From Micropterix aruncella (Eukaryota > Arthropoda > Insecta > Lepidoptera > Micropterigidae): 64,000 nt of DNA. Location of the stretch: assembly GCA_944548615.1 (NCBI GenBank), contig OX155952.1, forward strand, positions 32,937,096 to 33,001,095, given 5' to 3'. Under the pieces are notes generated by a model. That model did no database searches, was not told the origin of the DNA, and worked only from the letters and a program-made list of their open reading frames with translations. Shown here in pieces: positions 29,395 to 39,483 of the stretch (the first letter of the stretch is position 1; each line of letters starts with the position of its first letter). The translations under genes and the position numbers were made by a program.

Positions 29395-29999
29395 CAGTAC
29401 CATGCGAATTAACTGAAACAAAGAGTATTTTTTCTTCGGAAAGTGCTTTATTGAACATAAACATACAAAAACAGTACTGGTAACTACCAATAGGTACTGT
29501 TTGTTTATTTTAATATAGAATGTATTTTAATATATAATGTGCCCTTCTTTTGCGTTGATAACACCTTTCACTTAAATAGGCATAGACTTTACCAGGGTTT
29601 TAAAGAGCTTCCTTTCAGATCATCATCTTGGTACCAGACTTGAATTACTGCACTGATCATCTTGGTTTTCGTTGTCTCCCCCTACTTCAACCCGATCGAA
29701 AACCTCTGGGCCATTTGCAAAAAACGGCTTTCCAAGATGGATTTTACGGCAAAAACCAAGATGATCAGTGCAGTAATTCAAGTCTGGTTCCACGATGATG
29801 AACTGAAAAAAAGCTGTCAAAACCTGGTAAATTATATGCCTACAAGAGTGAAAGGTGTTATCAAAGCAAAATCAGGATACATTCTACATATAATAAAACT
29901 AAATATCTATAACTACCAGTACTGTTTTTGTATTTTTACGTCCAATGAAGCACTTTTGAAGAAAAATACATTTCGTTCCAATTAATTCGCACGGTACTG
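29395..29999. mobile_element. Inverted-duplicated Tc1-like transposon remnant
   Basis: The left end CAGTACCATGCGAATTAACT (after TA at 29393-29394) and right end AATTAATTCGCACGGTACTG are inverted repeats. Both sides also share the next ~270 bp inverted: ACAAAAACAGTACTGGTA, GATAACACCTTTCAC and ACTTGAATTACTGCACTGAT appear on opposite strands. So both ends derive from the transposase 3' end of one element. A C-terminal transposase piece is in the right half. Confidence 0.75.
29662..29985 (+). pseudogene. Tc1-like transposase, C-terminal fragment
   Basis: The frame reads SPYFNPIENLWAICKKRLSK, then VIQVWFHDDELKKSCQNLV and MPTRVKGVIKAK. SPxFNPIENLW is the block around the last catalytic acidic residue (the E of the DDE/DD34E triad) in Tc1 transposases; the glutamate in IENLW is kept. 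The first two catalytic aspartates and the DNA-binding domain are missing. Just upstream the sequence switches to the inverted copy, so the protein is dead. Confidence 0.8.
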
Positions 30000-30489
30000 T
30001 GCATATTGGAAAAATAGTAAAGCAATAACCCATAACTTTTTGCCTTAGCCATGGCAGTGAGGGAGTCAGAGATTTTTCTCGGCGGCTGGCGTAGTGGTTT
30101 CAGCTGAAAAATCTAGATTGAATTTTGTATGTGTAGATGAAATATTTTTTACCGAATAGAGCATTATTATCTATTGGAATAAATAATTTTGTTACTACTC
30201 ATCTCGCCGCAGGCGTTTTTCCGCCGCCGCGCCTGGTCAATTTAACAGTGCTCCGCCATCGCAATTTTTGTGAGTAAAATTTGGGTGATTTCAATATGAA
30301 ATAATTTAAAGTCGATAATGAAAACGAAATAGTTTTAGCGCCAAAGATTTCGATTTGGCCTACCGTTGGAACACTGGAGCTGTCATCTGCAACAGGCGGA
30401 CCGGACACCTTAGGCTGTTATAACGATATAGTTCTTTCTTTCAGTCGGGAGGTGATTACACAGTGACTCAGGACCAACACCGTCCTCAG
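30000..30489. other. Intergenic, no gene recognised
   Basis: A 69-codon minus-strand frame at 30199-30408 has no recognised domain. Confidence 0.4.
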
Positions 30490-30960
30490 TCTAGCTCCGC
30501 CAACATACCCGTAGGAAGTCGACGCCTTACCGCGAGGGCTCTGAAATACGAATCCAACGTGCCAACCTCACGCCCTTACTACCAGATTTGGCCAGATTTC
30601 TCCGTCCCTCCGATCTGATCACTGGTTCGAGGTCGCTTGCGCGGCCTTTACATGACGCAACCGGTTATTCAGTTTTAATATTTTGTGGACCGCGACGCCC
30701 TTTGCCCGCCATGGGATCGGATGGCCGACACATCGAATCAAGGGCTAAAGACGTAAGGTCAACAACTACCCTACGCTTTCATAGGAAACGTACCCCTCTG
30801 GTTATTTGTCAGCTGGGCATTCAAAACCTACCAATTCAAATGGTACACCAACTACCCAGTTCCGCCCGAGGTATTCCCCCGAATCCGCGATCTTCTAATC
30901 CCAACCGCCTCCGACTGCATGATAACAACCGTGTCAGAAGCTCACAGCGTCCCTGACATC
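30490..30960 (+). repeat. GC-rich interspersed repeat, copy B
   Basis: GACGCCTTACCGCGAG, CCTCACGCCCTTACTACCAG and GGTCGCTTGCGCGGCC match the reverse complement of 51893-52228 closely and 46905-47186 less so. Its frame reads LITGSRSLARPLHD and LRRP/PRRPLPAMG-like runs that are also legible in the 51.9 kb copy. No known protein is recognised. Confidence 0.55.
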
Positions 30961-31589
30961 GTAAGCCCCTCTTCGAGGTGGCCACCAGGTAGGAGTTGAA
31001 CCTTGAGTTGGGCAGGCCAGATGACACAGATTTTTGACCAACACCACCCAAGCTGCTCGGTACCATTAGGAACCCTACCCTTTGAACATATGCATAATTC
31101 AAGGGGCGAGCTATAATTACACAATTGCACGCGCGATATATCAGCGGGAGTCATCCATCGAGGCACGTTAAGGCGGACGCACATGTGACAACGATCTCGG
31201 CTGGGTCACGTAGAGAATGGCGCGTCAGCGGACGCGAAATTGACGAAAATTTGAATTCAACGTGCGCAGCGGACCCCGTACGTGCGGCCGCCCCCTGATA
31301 TCCCCTCCGACACAAGTTCAAACATGACGTTTATATTGCTTTTCCCTCATTTTTCTTCTTCGGAGGTCGCGCCTTTGCGATAAGTTGTTGCGCGCAGGCG
31401 GAATCTCCTCCTTCCACCGCCGCGCCAACCACGCCCCGAGAACAAACTAGAATAACTTACTTGCGAATTTGAAATTGGAAACAACATGATTAATGCACAC
31501 GAAGCCTAGACAGCGCTAAAATAAAATTAAAATTGTTTGCAATGTTTAAATTTTGTAATTTCGTACTTTCCGCAGACGATATAAAATTG
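30961..31589. other. Intergenic, GC-rich in the middle
   Basis: 31200-31450 is CpG-rich without a recognisable frame. No gene is assigned. Confidence 0.4.
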
Positions 31590-31910
31590 TATTTATTTAT
31601 TTATAACAGCCCATAACAGATTTATAACAGCCCATAACAGATTAACATTTAATTACATAAAAAAACATTCGCTTAGCCTAATAATTAATAATTAAACATT
31701 TCCTTTCCTTTTTTTTTACCCACAAGACATATGCCTTTTTGTGGAACCCGCCTTGTTGCCTATTAGCACCATCTTCTAGGTGGGCATTTGTAGCATCACG
31801 CAGTCAAACACTCAGGCGGTCACCCATCTCAGTATTGACCGCGCCCGCCGCTGCTTAACTTCGGTAACAACGAGGAGAACCGATGACAACGGGGCTACGG
31901 ACGCTACAAA
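31590..31910 (-). mobile_element. 5S rRNA-derived SINE, second copy
   Basis: The minus strand from 31910 reads TCATCGGTTCTC, CCGAAGTTAAGCAGC, GGGCGCGGTCAATACT, GAGATGGGTGACCGCC and GCGTGATGCTACA. This is a clear 5S rRNA with its internal promoter region. A body containing CCACAAAAAGGCATATG follows, then A-rich sequence. The 5S head is better preserved than at 9978. Confidence 0.72.
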
Positions 31911-32255
31911 TTTTGATGCCTAACTCGGAAAGGGATTCAGATCTGATAGATATGGATACCGGGAATAACCACCTGGATACCGGGAATAACCCGGTATAGT
32001 GGTACCGACAGAAATTTTATATTGCCTGCCGAAAAGGTTTGTTTTGGAATTATTATTAATTTAGTAATTGTAAGAATTAAAAGTAGTTACTTTAAACTAT
32101 ATATAAAAATCTGAAGCCAGAAAAACAGGATATAATATTTGAGTTTAAATATTCATCAATGTTCTTAGATACTGTAATTAAACATACGTATATAATATAT
32201 AAACTGTATATAAATTTATATTATAAAAACATATATAATACAATTATAAATAAGT
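31911..32255. other. Flank of the BEL/Pao insertion
   Basis: It has a small duplication (GGATACCGGGAATAACC twice, 31955-31998) and then AT-rich DNA up to the target duplication TAAGT (32251-32255). Confidence 0.6.
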
Positions 32256-32865
32256 TGGTTGCGCGCAAAGTATCTTTTGCATCAGCATTTAATTAGTATA
32301 TGTGGATGTTCGATTTCACTGACAGATGTTGACTCCGAAGAAGAAGAACAACTACTTCAACGCCGCCAGTACTGCGATCGCTCAAAAATGCCTACCAGCC
32401 GCTAGTGTTCACAATTATTCCGCCGCGCCGTCACGACGACTGCACATATATATTTTTATCAGAGGTTTTGCATACTTTCGCGACTCTGAACCGCTTTATT
32501 TACCGCTTTATTTATTGAACCGCTCCGCAAAAGCATAGTTAAAACTCCGCGAAGGAACTAATCCGCGTCGAGTGAGTTTTGTGTGAGGCATTGTCGAAGA
32601 GACTTGCGTGAAAAATCCACCAGCAGGAACCTCGAGGGTCCGTAGCAGTGCCGGAACTTCAGCTAGGCGAGGAGCCATCACAGGTCAGTCGGTGTTTTAC
32701 AGCCATATATCTGATTACGTGTTGATGTTTAAAGGATTTGCGCGCATCGATTTTGTCTCATTTTGTGAAGTACCCGCATATTAAATTCTATTTATTTATT
32801 TTATTATTATTTATTTACGGTTACGATCCCGCCGGTTGTTCGACTATTTACACGTTGAACAACCA
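32256..32865 (+). repeat. 5' LTR of BEL/Pao element
   Basis: It runs from TGGTTGCGCGC to GAACAACCA, preceded by TAAGT. It differs from the 3' LTR by about five substitutions and one indel over 610 bp. A 70-codon frame inside each LTR is shared simply because the LTRs are copies. CACAGGTCAGT near 32680 resembles a splice donor. Confidence 0.95.
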
Positions 32866-33242
32866 TAATTATTGGTCCTTTAGAGCTCGGATATAAATCC
32901 AGTTTAGATATAGTAAATTTTGCGTATTTGTTTGGCGAAATTATATTTCGAATACCGCATATGGATGCTTTATTTACGTAAATTTGGTGAATAAAGTGCC
33001 TATTCTTTGTAAATTTATTAGATAGTTTTACGTAACATTGGTAGAGCTTCTATGTAAATGTGATTTATAGTCTTTTTTACGTAATTTTGGTAAAATTTCT
33101 ATAGATTTTTCGTACGATATATATTTATAATTTATACTTATACTATTTTCTACTTGTCTATTATTTTGTATATATTATTTATACTTATAATATTTTCTTA
33201 TATTATCATAATTTATTTCATCTCTTTATATTAGTCCTTATA
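32866..33242 (+). promoter_or_regulatory. 5' leader with candidate primer-binding site
   Basis: Seven bases after the LTR lies TGGTCCTTTAGAGCTCGG (32873-32890), starting with the TGG expected to pair with a tRNA 3' CCA. I cannot name the tRNA. The remaining leader is AT-rich, with repeated TTTACGTAA-type blocks, and leads to the gag ATG. Confidence 0.6.
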
Positions 33243-34616
33243 ATGGCGAACATCGCAGATGAACAGAAATTAGAGTTATTACATTCGAAGAAGGAAGCTA
33301 TTTTTCAACGAATGAATGACTTGTTTACATTATCAAAAACAATTTCTTCTTCTACTTCATTCGAATCAAGGGCAAATGAAAATTTCATGGCTGAAACAGA
33401 AACTATTGATGACTGGCAGATGAAATATGAACAAATAATTGATGAAATGAATATTATAAACTTAAAAATAAATCCAGATTTTAAAGTCAGTCATAAATCT
33501 CTGTTTGCATTTGAAGACCTGTATTCTCGAGTGAAACGTATACGCAATAAAATAAACTCCATATCAGCTGATGTGTCAAAACACACAGCCACCGCGTCCA
33601 ATGATAAATGTGTTATTAAACTGCCGCCAATTGAAATTCCTTTCTTCGATGGGAAGATGGAAAACTGGTCGCAATTTTATGAATCATTTAAGGCGAATAT
33701 ACATGATAACAATCAGCTGACTGATTCACAGCGCGTCCAGTATCTTATGGGAAAATTGACTCATAATGCAATACAAATAACATCAGGTATTGTACCTACG
33801 AGTAAAACTTATAAAATATTATGGAACAGTTTAGTAAATAAATATCAGGATAAACGTGCATTGGGCACACATTATTTAAATAATATTTTGGATCTTAAAA
33901 TGTGCCAAAACACCGCAAATAGTCTTAATCTTTTTATTGAAAAATATTCAGCTTCGATCTCCGCTATCAAACAATTGGAAATAGCAGACCCATTCGATTT
34001 CATTTTATTGCATTGTGCTCTAAGAAAGGTTGACACACAAACAATACAAAATTTTGAAATGTCAGTCCGCCAGAAAGAAATTCCGTCATCTGAAGACTTG
34101 ATTGCTTTCGTTCATGATCAAGTGAAAATATTGGAACGATCTAGTAGCAATTACTCTGGTTCCAATCCACGAATCCCAGGCACATCCACGAGACCTTCAG
34201 CCGCAAATGGACGCCCTCAAACGTCAAAAGCCTTCATAGCCTCTTCGTCCGCTTCATGTGTGCTATGCGCTAATAAGGATCACTCACACCTTTACGCATG
34301 TACTCAATTTAAAAATATGATTTCACCGCAGGCAAGGTTTGACTACATTAAATCAAAAAATGGTTGTGTCAACTGCTTGAGTATTTCACACGCTGTCTCT
34401 GCATGTAATTCACGGCATGTATGTAACCTTTGTCAAAAACGACATCATACTTATTTGCATTTCGAAAAGAATACATCCTTAAATAAAGGATCTGCAAAAG
34501 GTAACGAGACGCATTTGCAAACGACGCAATTGCATACTCATACGAATTATATGGAGTCTCCTAAATCCTCCGAGAATTTATCTCATCCTTCGCAGCCACT
34601 CCAAAACAATACGTGA
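33243..34616 (+). CDS. gag: gag polyprotein of BEL/Pao element
   Basis: This 457-codon frame starts MANIADEQKLELLHSKK and ends at TGA (34614-34616). Residues ~125-270 form the DUF1759-type capsid region (LPPIEIPFFDGKMENWSQFY, VQYLMGKL). Cysteine/histidine clusters follow at C339/C342/H347/C353 and C375-x2-C378-x4-H383-x4-C388, then C394/C397/H401/H406, the nucleic-acid-binding part. It packages the element RNA into particles. The next in-frame codon after the stop is CTA and the one after is the pol ATG, so gag and pol are one frame split by a single UGA. The ATG at 33243 is the first in the frame and heads a long charged N-terminus. Confidence 0.93.
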   Translation: MANIADEQKLELLHSKKEAIFQRMNDLFTLSKTISSSTSFESRANENFMAETETIDDWQMKYEQIIDEMNIINLKINPDFKVSHKSLFAFEDLYSRVKRIRNKINSISADVSKHTATASNDKCVIKLPPIEIPFFDGKMENWSQFYESFKANIHDNNQLTDSQRVQYLMGKLTHNAIQITSGIVPTSKTYKILWNSLVNKYQDKRALGTHYLNNILDLKMCQNTANSLNLFIEKYSASISAIKQLEIADPFDFILLHCALRKVDTQTIQNFEMSVRQKEIPSSEDLIAFVHDQVKILERSSSNYSGSNPRIPGTSTRPSAANGRPQTSKAFIASSSASCVLCANKDHSHLYACTQFKNMISPQARFDYIKSKNGCVNCLSISHAVSACNSRHVCNLCQKRHHTYLHFEKNTSLNKGSAKGNETHLQTTQLHTHTNYMESPKSSENLSHPSQPLQNNT

Positions 34617-34622
34617 CTAATG
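34611..34622 (+). promoter_or_regulatory. Leaky stop context UGA-CUA between gag and pol
   Basis: The bases are ACG TGA CTA ATG: gag ends in TGA, followed by CTA and then the pol ATG, all in one frame. UGA followed by CUA is a well-established readthrough context. Reinitiation at the ATG 3 bases after the stop is the alternative. Either could set a low pol:gag ratio. Confidence 0.65.
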
Positions 34623-37600
34623 CTCAAGGTTGAGTCAAGACCATCTCCTACTATACTTCTATCCACCGCACAAGTATATGCCCAGCCTAATAATGCTAAT
34701 GGAAAAATTATAGTAAGATGTCTTATTGACAATGGTTCACAAAATAATTTAGTGACTGTTGAGTGTTGCCAACAATTAAATTTAAATATTATCCCTCTTA
34801 ATAATTCATATATAAAAGGTGTTGGTTTATCGTCAAAACCAATCCATGGCTTTGTGTATTTGAACATAGAGTCTCGCTTTCAACCTAACAATAAATATAA
34901 TATTCACGCTTTAGTGGTCGATTGTATAACTGACCAACTGCCCTCACACTATATCGAAAGGACGTGTGACATGACACATATAAATAATCTACCACTAGCT
35001 GATCTCACTTGGAACATTCCAGGAACCATACATTTAGTATTAGGTGCCCAATTATTCCCATATATTTATTTGGGAATTAAGGTGGAATCTAAAACTAACG
35101 CTCCGCCCGCAATCTTAACCGCATTTGGATATGTTCTGATGGGGGATTATCCTCATAGAAATCCGCATCCAAAGAATGCTTATTCCGTCACCGCTCTTGC
35201 TCTCAATGATCTTGAAGCATGTTTACATAAATTTTGGCAATTAGAAGAAATGCCCACGAAACGCTTTCTCAGTCCGGATGAAACGGAATGTGAAAATATA
35301 TACACCGCATCCGTATCTCGCGATGAGCAAGGTAGGTATTCTGTTGCGCTACCTTTCTCAAAGAGTCCTGCCGATTTAGGTAATTCTCGAACCGTTGCAT
35401 ATAGCCGTCTTCTCGCTCTGGAACGAAAGTTTAAAAACGACCCTATGCTCCGCGTAAAATATAATGAAGTTATTATGGATTACATTCAGAACCGGTACCT
35501 ATCCGAAGTGCCTGAATCTGATAATAATGTCGACGGTTACTTTATTCCGCATCATGCCGTCGTCCGGGCAGACAAGCCACTTCCTCGTATTGTGTTGGAT
35601 GCTAGTGCAAAAACTCATACAGGATTGTCACTTAATGACATCCTCTATGCTGGTCCTAATCTACAGGCTGATTTATTTTTACTTTTGATAAATTTTCGTT
35701 TATTTCCTGTTGCGATGACCGCCGATATCAAACAGATGTATTTACAGATTGGTGTTGTTGAAGACCATCGTAAATACTTAAAAATATTATTCCGCTTTAG
35801 TGACAATGAACCCGTCCGTACATATAATTTTGATCGCGTGGCCTTTGGGCTTAAACCCAGTCCGTATTTAGCCATGCGATGTATACGCCATCTAGCTGCA
35901 GAGAATGTGCACCGCTATCCTGAAGGAGCAAAGATAGCTGAGTCACAGCTCTATATGGACGATTTAGTTCATTCCGCCCCTACTGAAGACACCGCTAAAC
36001 GCCTATCTCAAGAACTAATCGCCTTATTTAAATCTGCGTCCATGGATCTAGTGAAATGGACAAGTAATTCACCTGCACTCCTTGAGAGCCTCCCTGACTC
36101 GCATCGAACATCTGTAGATTTTTCTGATGATAATGCTACGTCGAGGGTATTAGGCCTTTCATGGGAACCCGCTAATGATCAATTCTCCATAACTACTTCT
36201 CTATTTGATGAGAAGTGTACAAAGCGAAGCATACTTTCATTAGTCGCTCGCTTATTTGACGTTCTAGGTTTGGTAGCTCCAGTCATACTTTATGCTAAAT
36301 TGCTGATCAAAGAACTTTGGCTTTGCAATATTGGATGGGATGAAACACCACCCGAACACATAATTAATCACTTTTCTGCTCTTGTACAAGAATTCCCTTT
36401 ACTAGATACTTTGAGGATTCCACGACATATTGGAGTATCAAATGGATGTACTGTCAATATCGTCGCGTTTTGTGATGCAAGTCTAAAAGGCTATGGATGT
36501 GTCATATACTTGCATATTACCGATCCTGCAAACAACATAACAGTGAGACTTTTGTGTTCCAAATCTAAGGTTTCACCCACAAAAATAACAACACTAGCTC
36601 GCTTAGAACTTTGTGCCGCTCTTTTAATGTCTAAACTAGTTAAAATAGTTCTAGATACTTATGAGACCCGCATTTCAATCAACGGAGTCTATGCATTTTC
36701 GGACTCTACTATAGCGCTCGCATGGATAAATTCATCGCCCCATCGATGGTCTGTCTTTGTGAGTAACCGCGTAGCTCAATGTCATGAGAATTTAACTCCA
36801 ACTAACTTTAGACATGTCGCAGGTGTCGAAAATCCTAGTGATTGTCTCTCGCGTGGTATGTTGCCTTCTCAGCTCATATCTCACGAACTTTGGTGGAAGG
36901 GGCCTTCGTGGCTTATGTCTGCGCCGACTAAGTGGCCTAAAAAGACTTCATCTCACATCGAGTGTGATAAGCTTCCTGAATTCAAATTAAAAACATTTAC
37001 CGCTGTCGTTCAATGTGAACAATCCATATGCTATGACTTGTCTCAGAGAATATCTTCTTGGGAGAAGTTACTCCGCATTCTTGTCCTTGTATTTAGATTT
37101 ATAAAGAGGCTACCTAATATTGGAACTGTCGGAATGATGTTATTCGCTGAAAGAGCTGTCATTAAAGCAGTACAGCGAGTACACTTTTCAGAAGATATCC
37201 ATCGCATAAAACTAAATCAAAGATTATCTAAGAAACTCCAAAATCTGAGTGTATTCATTGACGAAGACGAAATTATACGTATAGGAGGAAGACTATGTAA
37301 ATCCGACTTACCATTCGAAGCTAAGCATCCCGCTCTTTTGCCAAAACAGGATCAAGTAGTTGGTCTTATAATAAACCATTTTCATAAAATTAATTGTCAC
37401 ACGGGACCTGGTCTGCTTATGTCAATTCTTCGTCAACGCTACTGGATACTGGATGCCAGAACTACTATCAGGAAGATTGTGCGTCAGTGCAACGCGTGCT
37501 TCCGCGTGAAGCCTACGCACCCCACGCCAAAAATGGCTGATCTTCCGACTTACCGCGTCCAAGAAGCGAAAGCATTCGTGCACACCGGTGTAGATTATGC

Positions 37601-38486
37601 TGGTCCACTTCGAATTACGCTCACGCGCCGTCGCGGTCAACAATCACAGAAAGCATACATCTGTCTGTTTGTTTGTCTTGTGACCAAAGCTGTACATATT
37701 GAGCTCGTTTCAGATTTAACTTCATATATATTCCTAGTCGCGTTTAAGCGCTTCATTTCACGCCGCGGTCCAGTTTCCTGTTTGTATTCAGACAATGGGA
37801 CGAATTTCGTTGGTGCGAAAGCACAACTGGACGAAATGTATAAATTTCTACTTACTTCTCAGTATCAGAACTCCTTCAATGAGGAACTTACAAAACGTCG
37901 CATTGAGTGGAAAATGATACCACCACGAACACCGCATTTCGGATCTATGTGGGAGTCCAACATAAAGAGTCTCAAAACTCATTTGTATAGAGTTATTGGT
38001 AGTCAAATACTCTCTTATGAGGAATTACAGACTGTTCTTGTGCAAATTGAAAGCATCATGAATTCACGTCCACTTTGTGTAATTTCGACGGATCCACATC
38101 CTGATATCCTAACGCCCGCTCATTTTCTTATGTCCACACCGCTACAATGTTTGCCCGCATCTGACTTGTCTGATGAACGTATCAGTCTCACCAATCGAAA
38201 GAAACTATTGGACAGCATGGTCCATTCATATTGGAAAAAGTGGAGTACTGAGTACCTTCACACGTTGCAAGTCAGGCAGAAATGGTCTAGTCCAGATCGC
38301 CCTGTTCAAATAGGAACAATCGTGCTGGTTGGTCAAGAGGATACCCCCCCTCTAACTTGGTCACTCGGTAGAATAACAGCAGTTTATCCAGGCACCGACG
38401 GTGTAGTTAGAGTTGCTCTGGTGAAAACAAGGTTTGGAACCTTCAAACGCCCTGTAGTGAAGCTTTATCCAATCCCTTCCCAATAA
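34620..38486 (+). CDS. pol: pol polyprotein of BEL/Pao element (PR-RT-RH-IN)
   Basis: The frame has 1288 codons counted from its ATG. Protease (DUF1758-like): LIDNGSQ with D37. Reverse transcriptase: LPRIVLDAS, MTADIKQMYLQI with D369, and YMDD at 445-448. RNase H: FCDASLKG with D619, LARLELCAAL with E663, FSDST with D695. Integrase: zinc-binding H922/H927 and C957/C960, then catalytic D992 (GVDYAGP), D1058 (SDNGTNF) and E1112 (MWESNIKSLK). The DUF5641-like tail ends at the TAA (38484-38486). All catalytic residues are present and no stop or frameshift interrupts the frame. The protein probably comes from gag-UGA readthrough. Confidence 0.95.
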   Translation: MLKVESRPSPTILLSTAQVYAQPNNANGKIIVRCLIDNGSQNNLVTVECCQQLNLNIIPLNNSYIKGVGLSSKPIHGFVYLNIESRFQPNNKYNIHALVVDCITDQLPSHYIERTCDMTHINNLPLADLTWNIPGTIHLVLGAQLFPYIYLGIKVESKTNAPPAILTAFGYVLMGDYPHRNPHPKNAYSVTALALNDLEACLHKFWQLEEMPTKRFLSPDETECENIYTASVSRDEQGRYSVALPFSKSPADLGNSRTVAYSRLLALERKFKNDPMLRVKYNEVIMDYIQNRYLSEVPESDNNVDGYFIPHHAVVRADKPLPRIVLDASAKTHTGLSLNDILYAGPNLQADLFLLLINFRLFPVAMTADIKQMYLQIGVVEDHRKYLKILFRFSDNEPVRTYNFDRVAFGLKPSPYLAMRCIRHLAAENVHRYPEGAKIAESQLYMDDLVHSAPTEDTAKRLSQELIALFKSASMDLVKWTSNSPALLESLPDSHRTSVDFSDDNATSRVLGLSWEPANDQFSITTSLFDEKCTKRSILSLVARLFDVLGLVAPVILYAKLLIKELWLCNIGWDETPPEHIINHFSALVQEFPLLDTLRIPRHIGVSNGCTVNIVAFCDASLKGYGCVIYLHITDPANNITVRLLCSKSKVSPTKITTLARLELCAALLMSKLVKIVLDTYETRISINGVYAFSDSTIALAWINSSPHRWSVFVSNRVAQCHENLTPTNFRHVAGVENPSDCLSRGMLPSQLISHELWWKGPSWLMSAPTKWPKKTSSHIECDKLPEFKLKTFTAVVQCEQSICYDLSQRISSWEKLLRILVLVFRFIKRLPNIGTVGMMLFAERAVIKAVQRVHFSEDIHRIKLNQRLSKKLQNLSVFIDEDEIIRIGGRLCKSDLPFEAKHPALLPKQDQVVGLIINHFHKINCHTGPGLLMSILRQRYWILDARTTIRKIVRQCNACFRVKPTHPTPKMADLPTYRVQEAKAFVHTGVDYAGPLRITLTRRRGQQSQKAYICLFVCLVTKAVHIELVSDLTSYIFLVAFKRFISRRGPVSCLYSDNGTNFVGAKAQLDEMYKFLLTSQYQNSFNEELTKRRIEWKMIPPRTPHFGSMWESNIKSLKTHLYRVIGSQILSYEELQTVLVQIESIMNSRPLCVISTDPHPDILTPAHFLMSTPLQCLPASDLSDERISLTNRKKLLDSMVHSYWKKWSTEYLHTLQVRQKWSSPDRPVQIGTIVLVGQEDTPPLTWSLGRITAVYPGTDGVVRVALVKTRFGTFKRPVVKLYPIPSQ

Positions 38487-38678
38487 TCAACCGCATATTT
38501 CAACCGCCAATATTTCAACCGCCAATATTCAACCGCCCACAAACAATCTCAATAGATTATATTCAACCGCTATTAATTAACCGCAATATATATACATACA
38601 TATACATATCTTATTATATTTTATATAACATTATCTTCTCTTTATTGAAAACTATGCGAGTTTCCAAGGTGGGGAGCA
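38487..38678 (+). promoter_or_regulatory. 3' non-coding region with AACCGC repeats and polypurine tract
   Basis: 38488-38560 repeats TTCAACCGCCAATA-like units about four times. Just before the 3' LTR is AAGGTGGGGAGCA (38666-38678), the expected polypurine primer for plus-strand synthesis. Confidence 0.7.
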
Positions 38679-39289
38679 TGGTTGCGCGCAAAGTATCTTT
38701 TGCATCAGCATTTAATTAGTATATGTGGATGTTCGATTTCACTAACAGATGTTGACTCCGAAGAAGAAGAACAACTACTTCAACGCCGCCAGTACTGCGA
38801 TCGCTCAAAAATGCCTACCCGCCGCTAGTGTTCACAATTATTCCGCCGCGCCGTCACGACGACTGCACATATATATTTTTATCAGAGGTTTTGCATACTT
38901 TCGCGACTCTGAACCGCTTTATTTACCGCTTTATTTATTGAACCGCTCCGCAAAAGCATAGTTAAAACTCCGCGAAGGAACTAATCCGCGTCGAGTGAGT
39001 TTAGTGTGAGGCATTGTCGAAGAGACTTGCGTGAAAAATCCACCAGCAGGAACCTCGAGGGTCCGTAGCAGTGCCGGAACTTCAGCTAGGCGAGGAGCCA
39101 TCACAGGTCAGTCGGTGTTTTACAGCCATATATCTGATTACGTGTTGATGTTTTGAAGGATTTGCGCGCATCGATTTTGTCTCATTTTGTGAAGTACCCG
39201 CATATTAAAATCTATTTATTTATTTTATTATTATTTATTTACGGTTACGATCCCGCCGGTTGTTCGACTATTTACACGTTGAACAACCA
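38679..39289 (+). repeat. 3' LTR of BEL/Pao element
   Basis: It runs from TGGTTGCGCGC to GAACAACCA and is followed by the target duplication TAAGT at 39290-39294. It is nearly identical to 32256-32865. Confidence 0.95.
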
Positions 39290-39483
39290 TAAGTACTTAC
39301 ATATAGTGACATATTTTAATATAATGATACTACATACATGTACAGAAGTGCCTTGAATAATAATAATATATAAAAGAACATAACAATTTGAAAAGCTAAT
39401 TTTTGATATAATATAGACCCTGACCTAATCGTATGCACCTGTTAACACCTGATGATTGTCAATCGATCCAAGATGATCTAGAC

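Larger units (their letters stand above)
32256..39289 (+). mobile_element. Complete BEL/Pao LTR retrotransposon (7.03 kb)
   Basis: The element is bounded by 610-611-bp LTRs that begin TGGTTG and end CAACCA. It is flanked by the perfect 5-bp target duplication TAAGT (32251-32255, 39290-39294). Inside are a candidate primer site starting TGG at 32873, gag (33243-34616), pol (34620-38486) and a purine-rich tract (38666-38678) before the 3' LTR. The pol order protease, reverse transcriptase, RNase H, integrase with a C-terminal DUF5641-type region is that of BEL/Pao. No env-like frame lies between pol and the 3' LTR. The LTRs differ at about six positions and both large frames are open, so the insertion is recent and may still be active. 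Confidence 0.95.

Noticed and set aside
32326..32538. A 70-codon frame present twice (also 38749-38961) that looks like a conserved small protein
   Set aside because: The two are identical because they sit in the two LTRs of one element; no independent evidence for coding.
38487..38665. Possible env gene in the BEL/Pao element, which would suggest an infectious retrovirus
   Set aside because: Only about 180 bp of repetitive non-coding DNA lies between pol and the polypurine tract.
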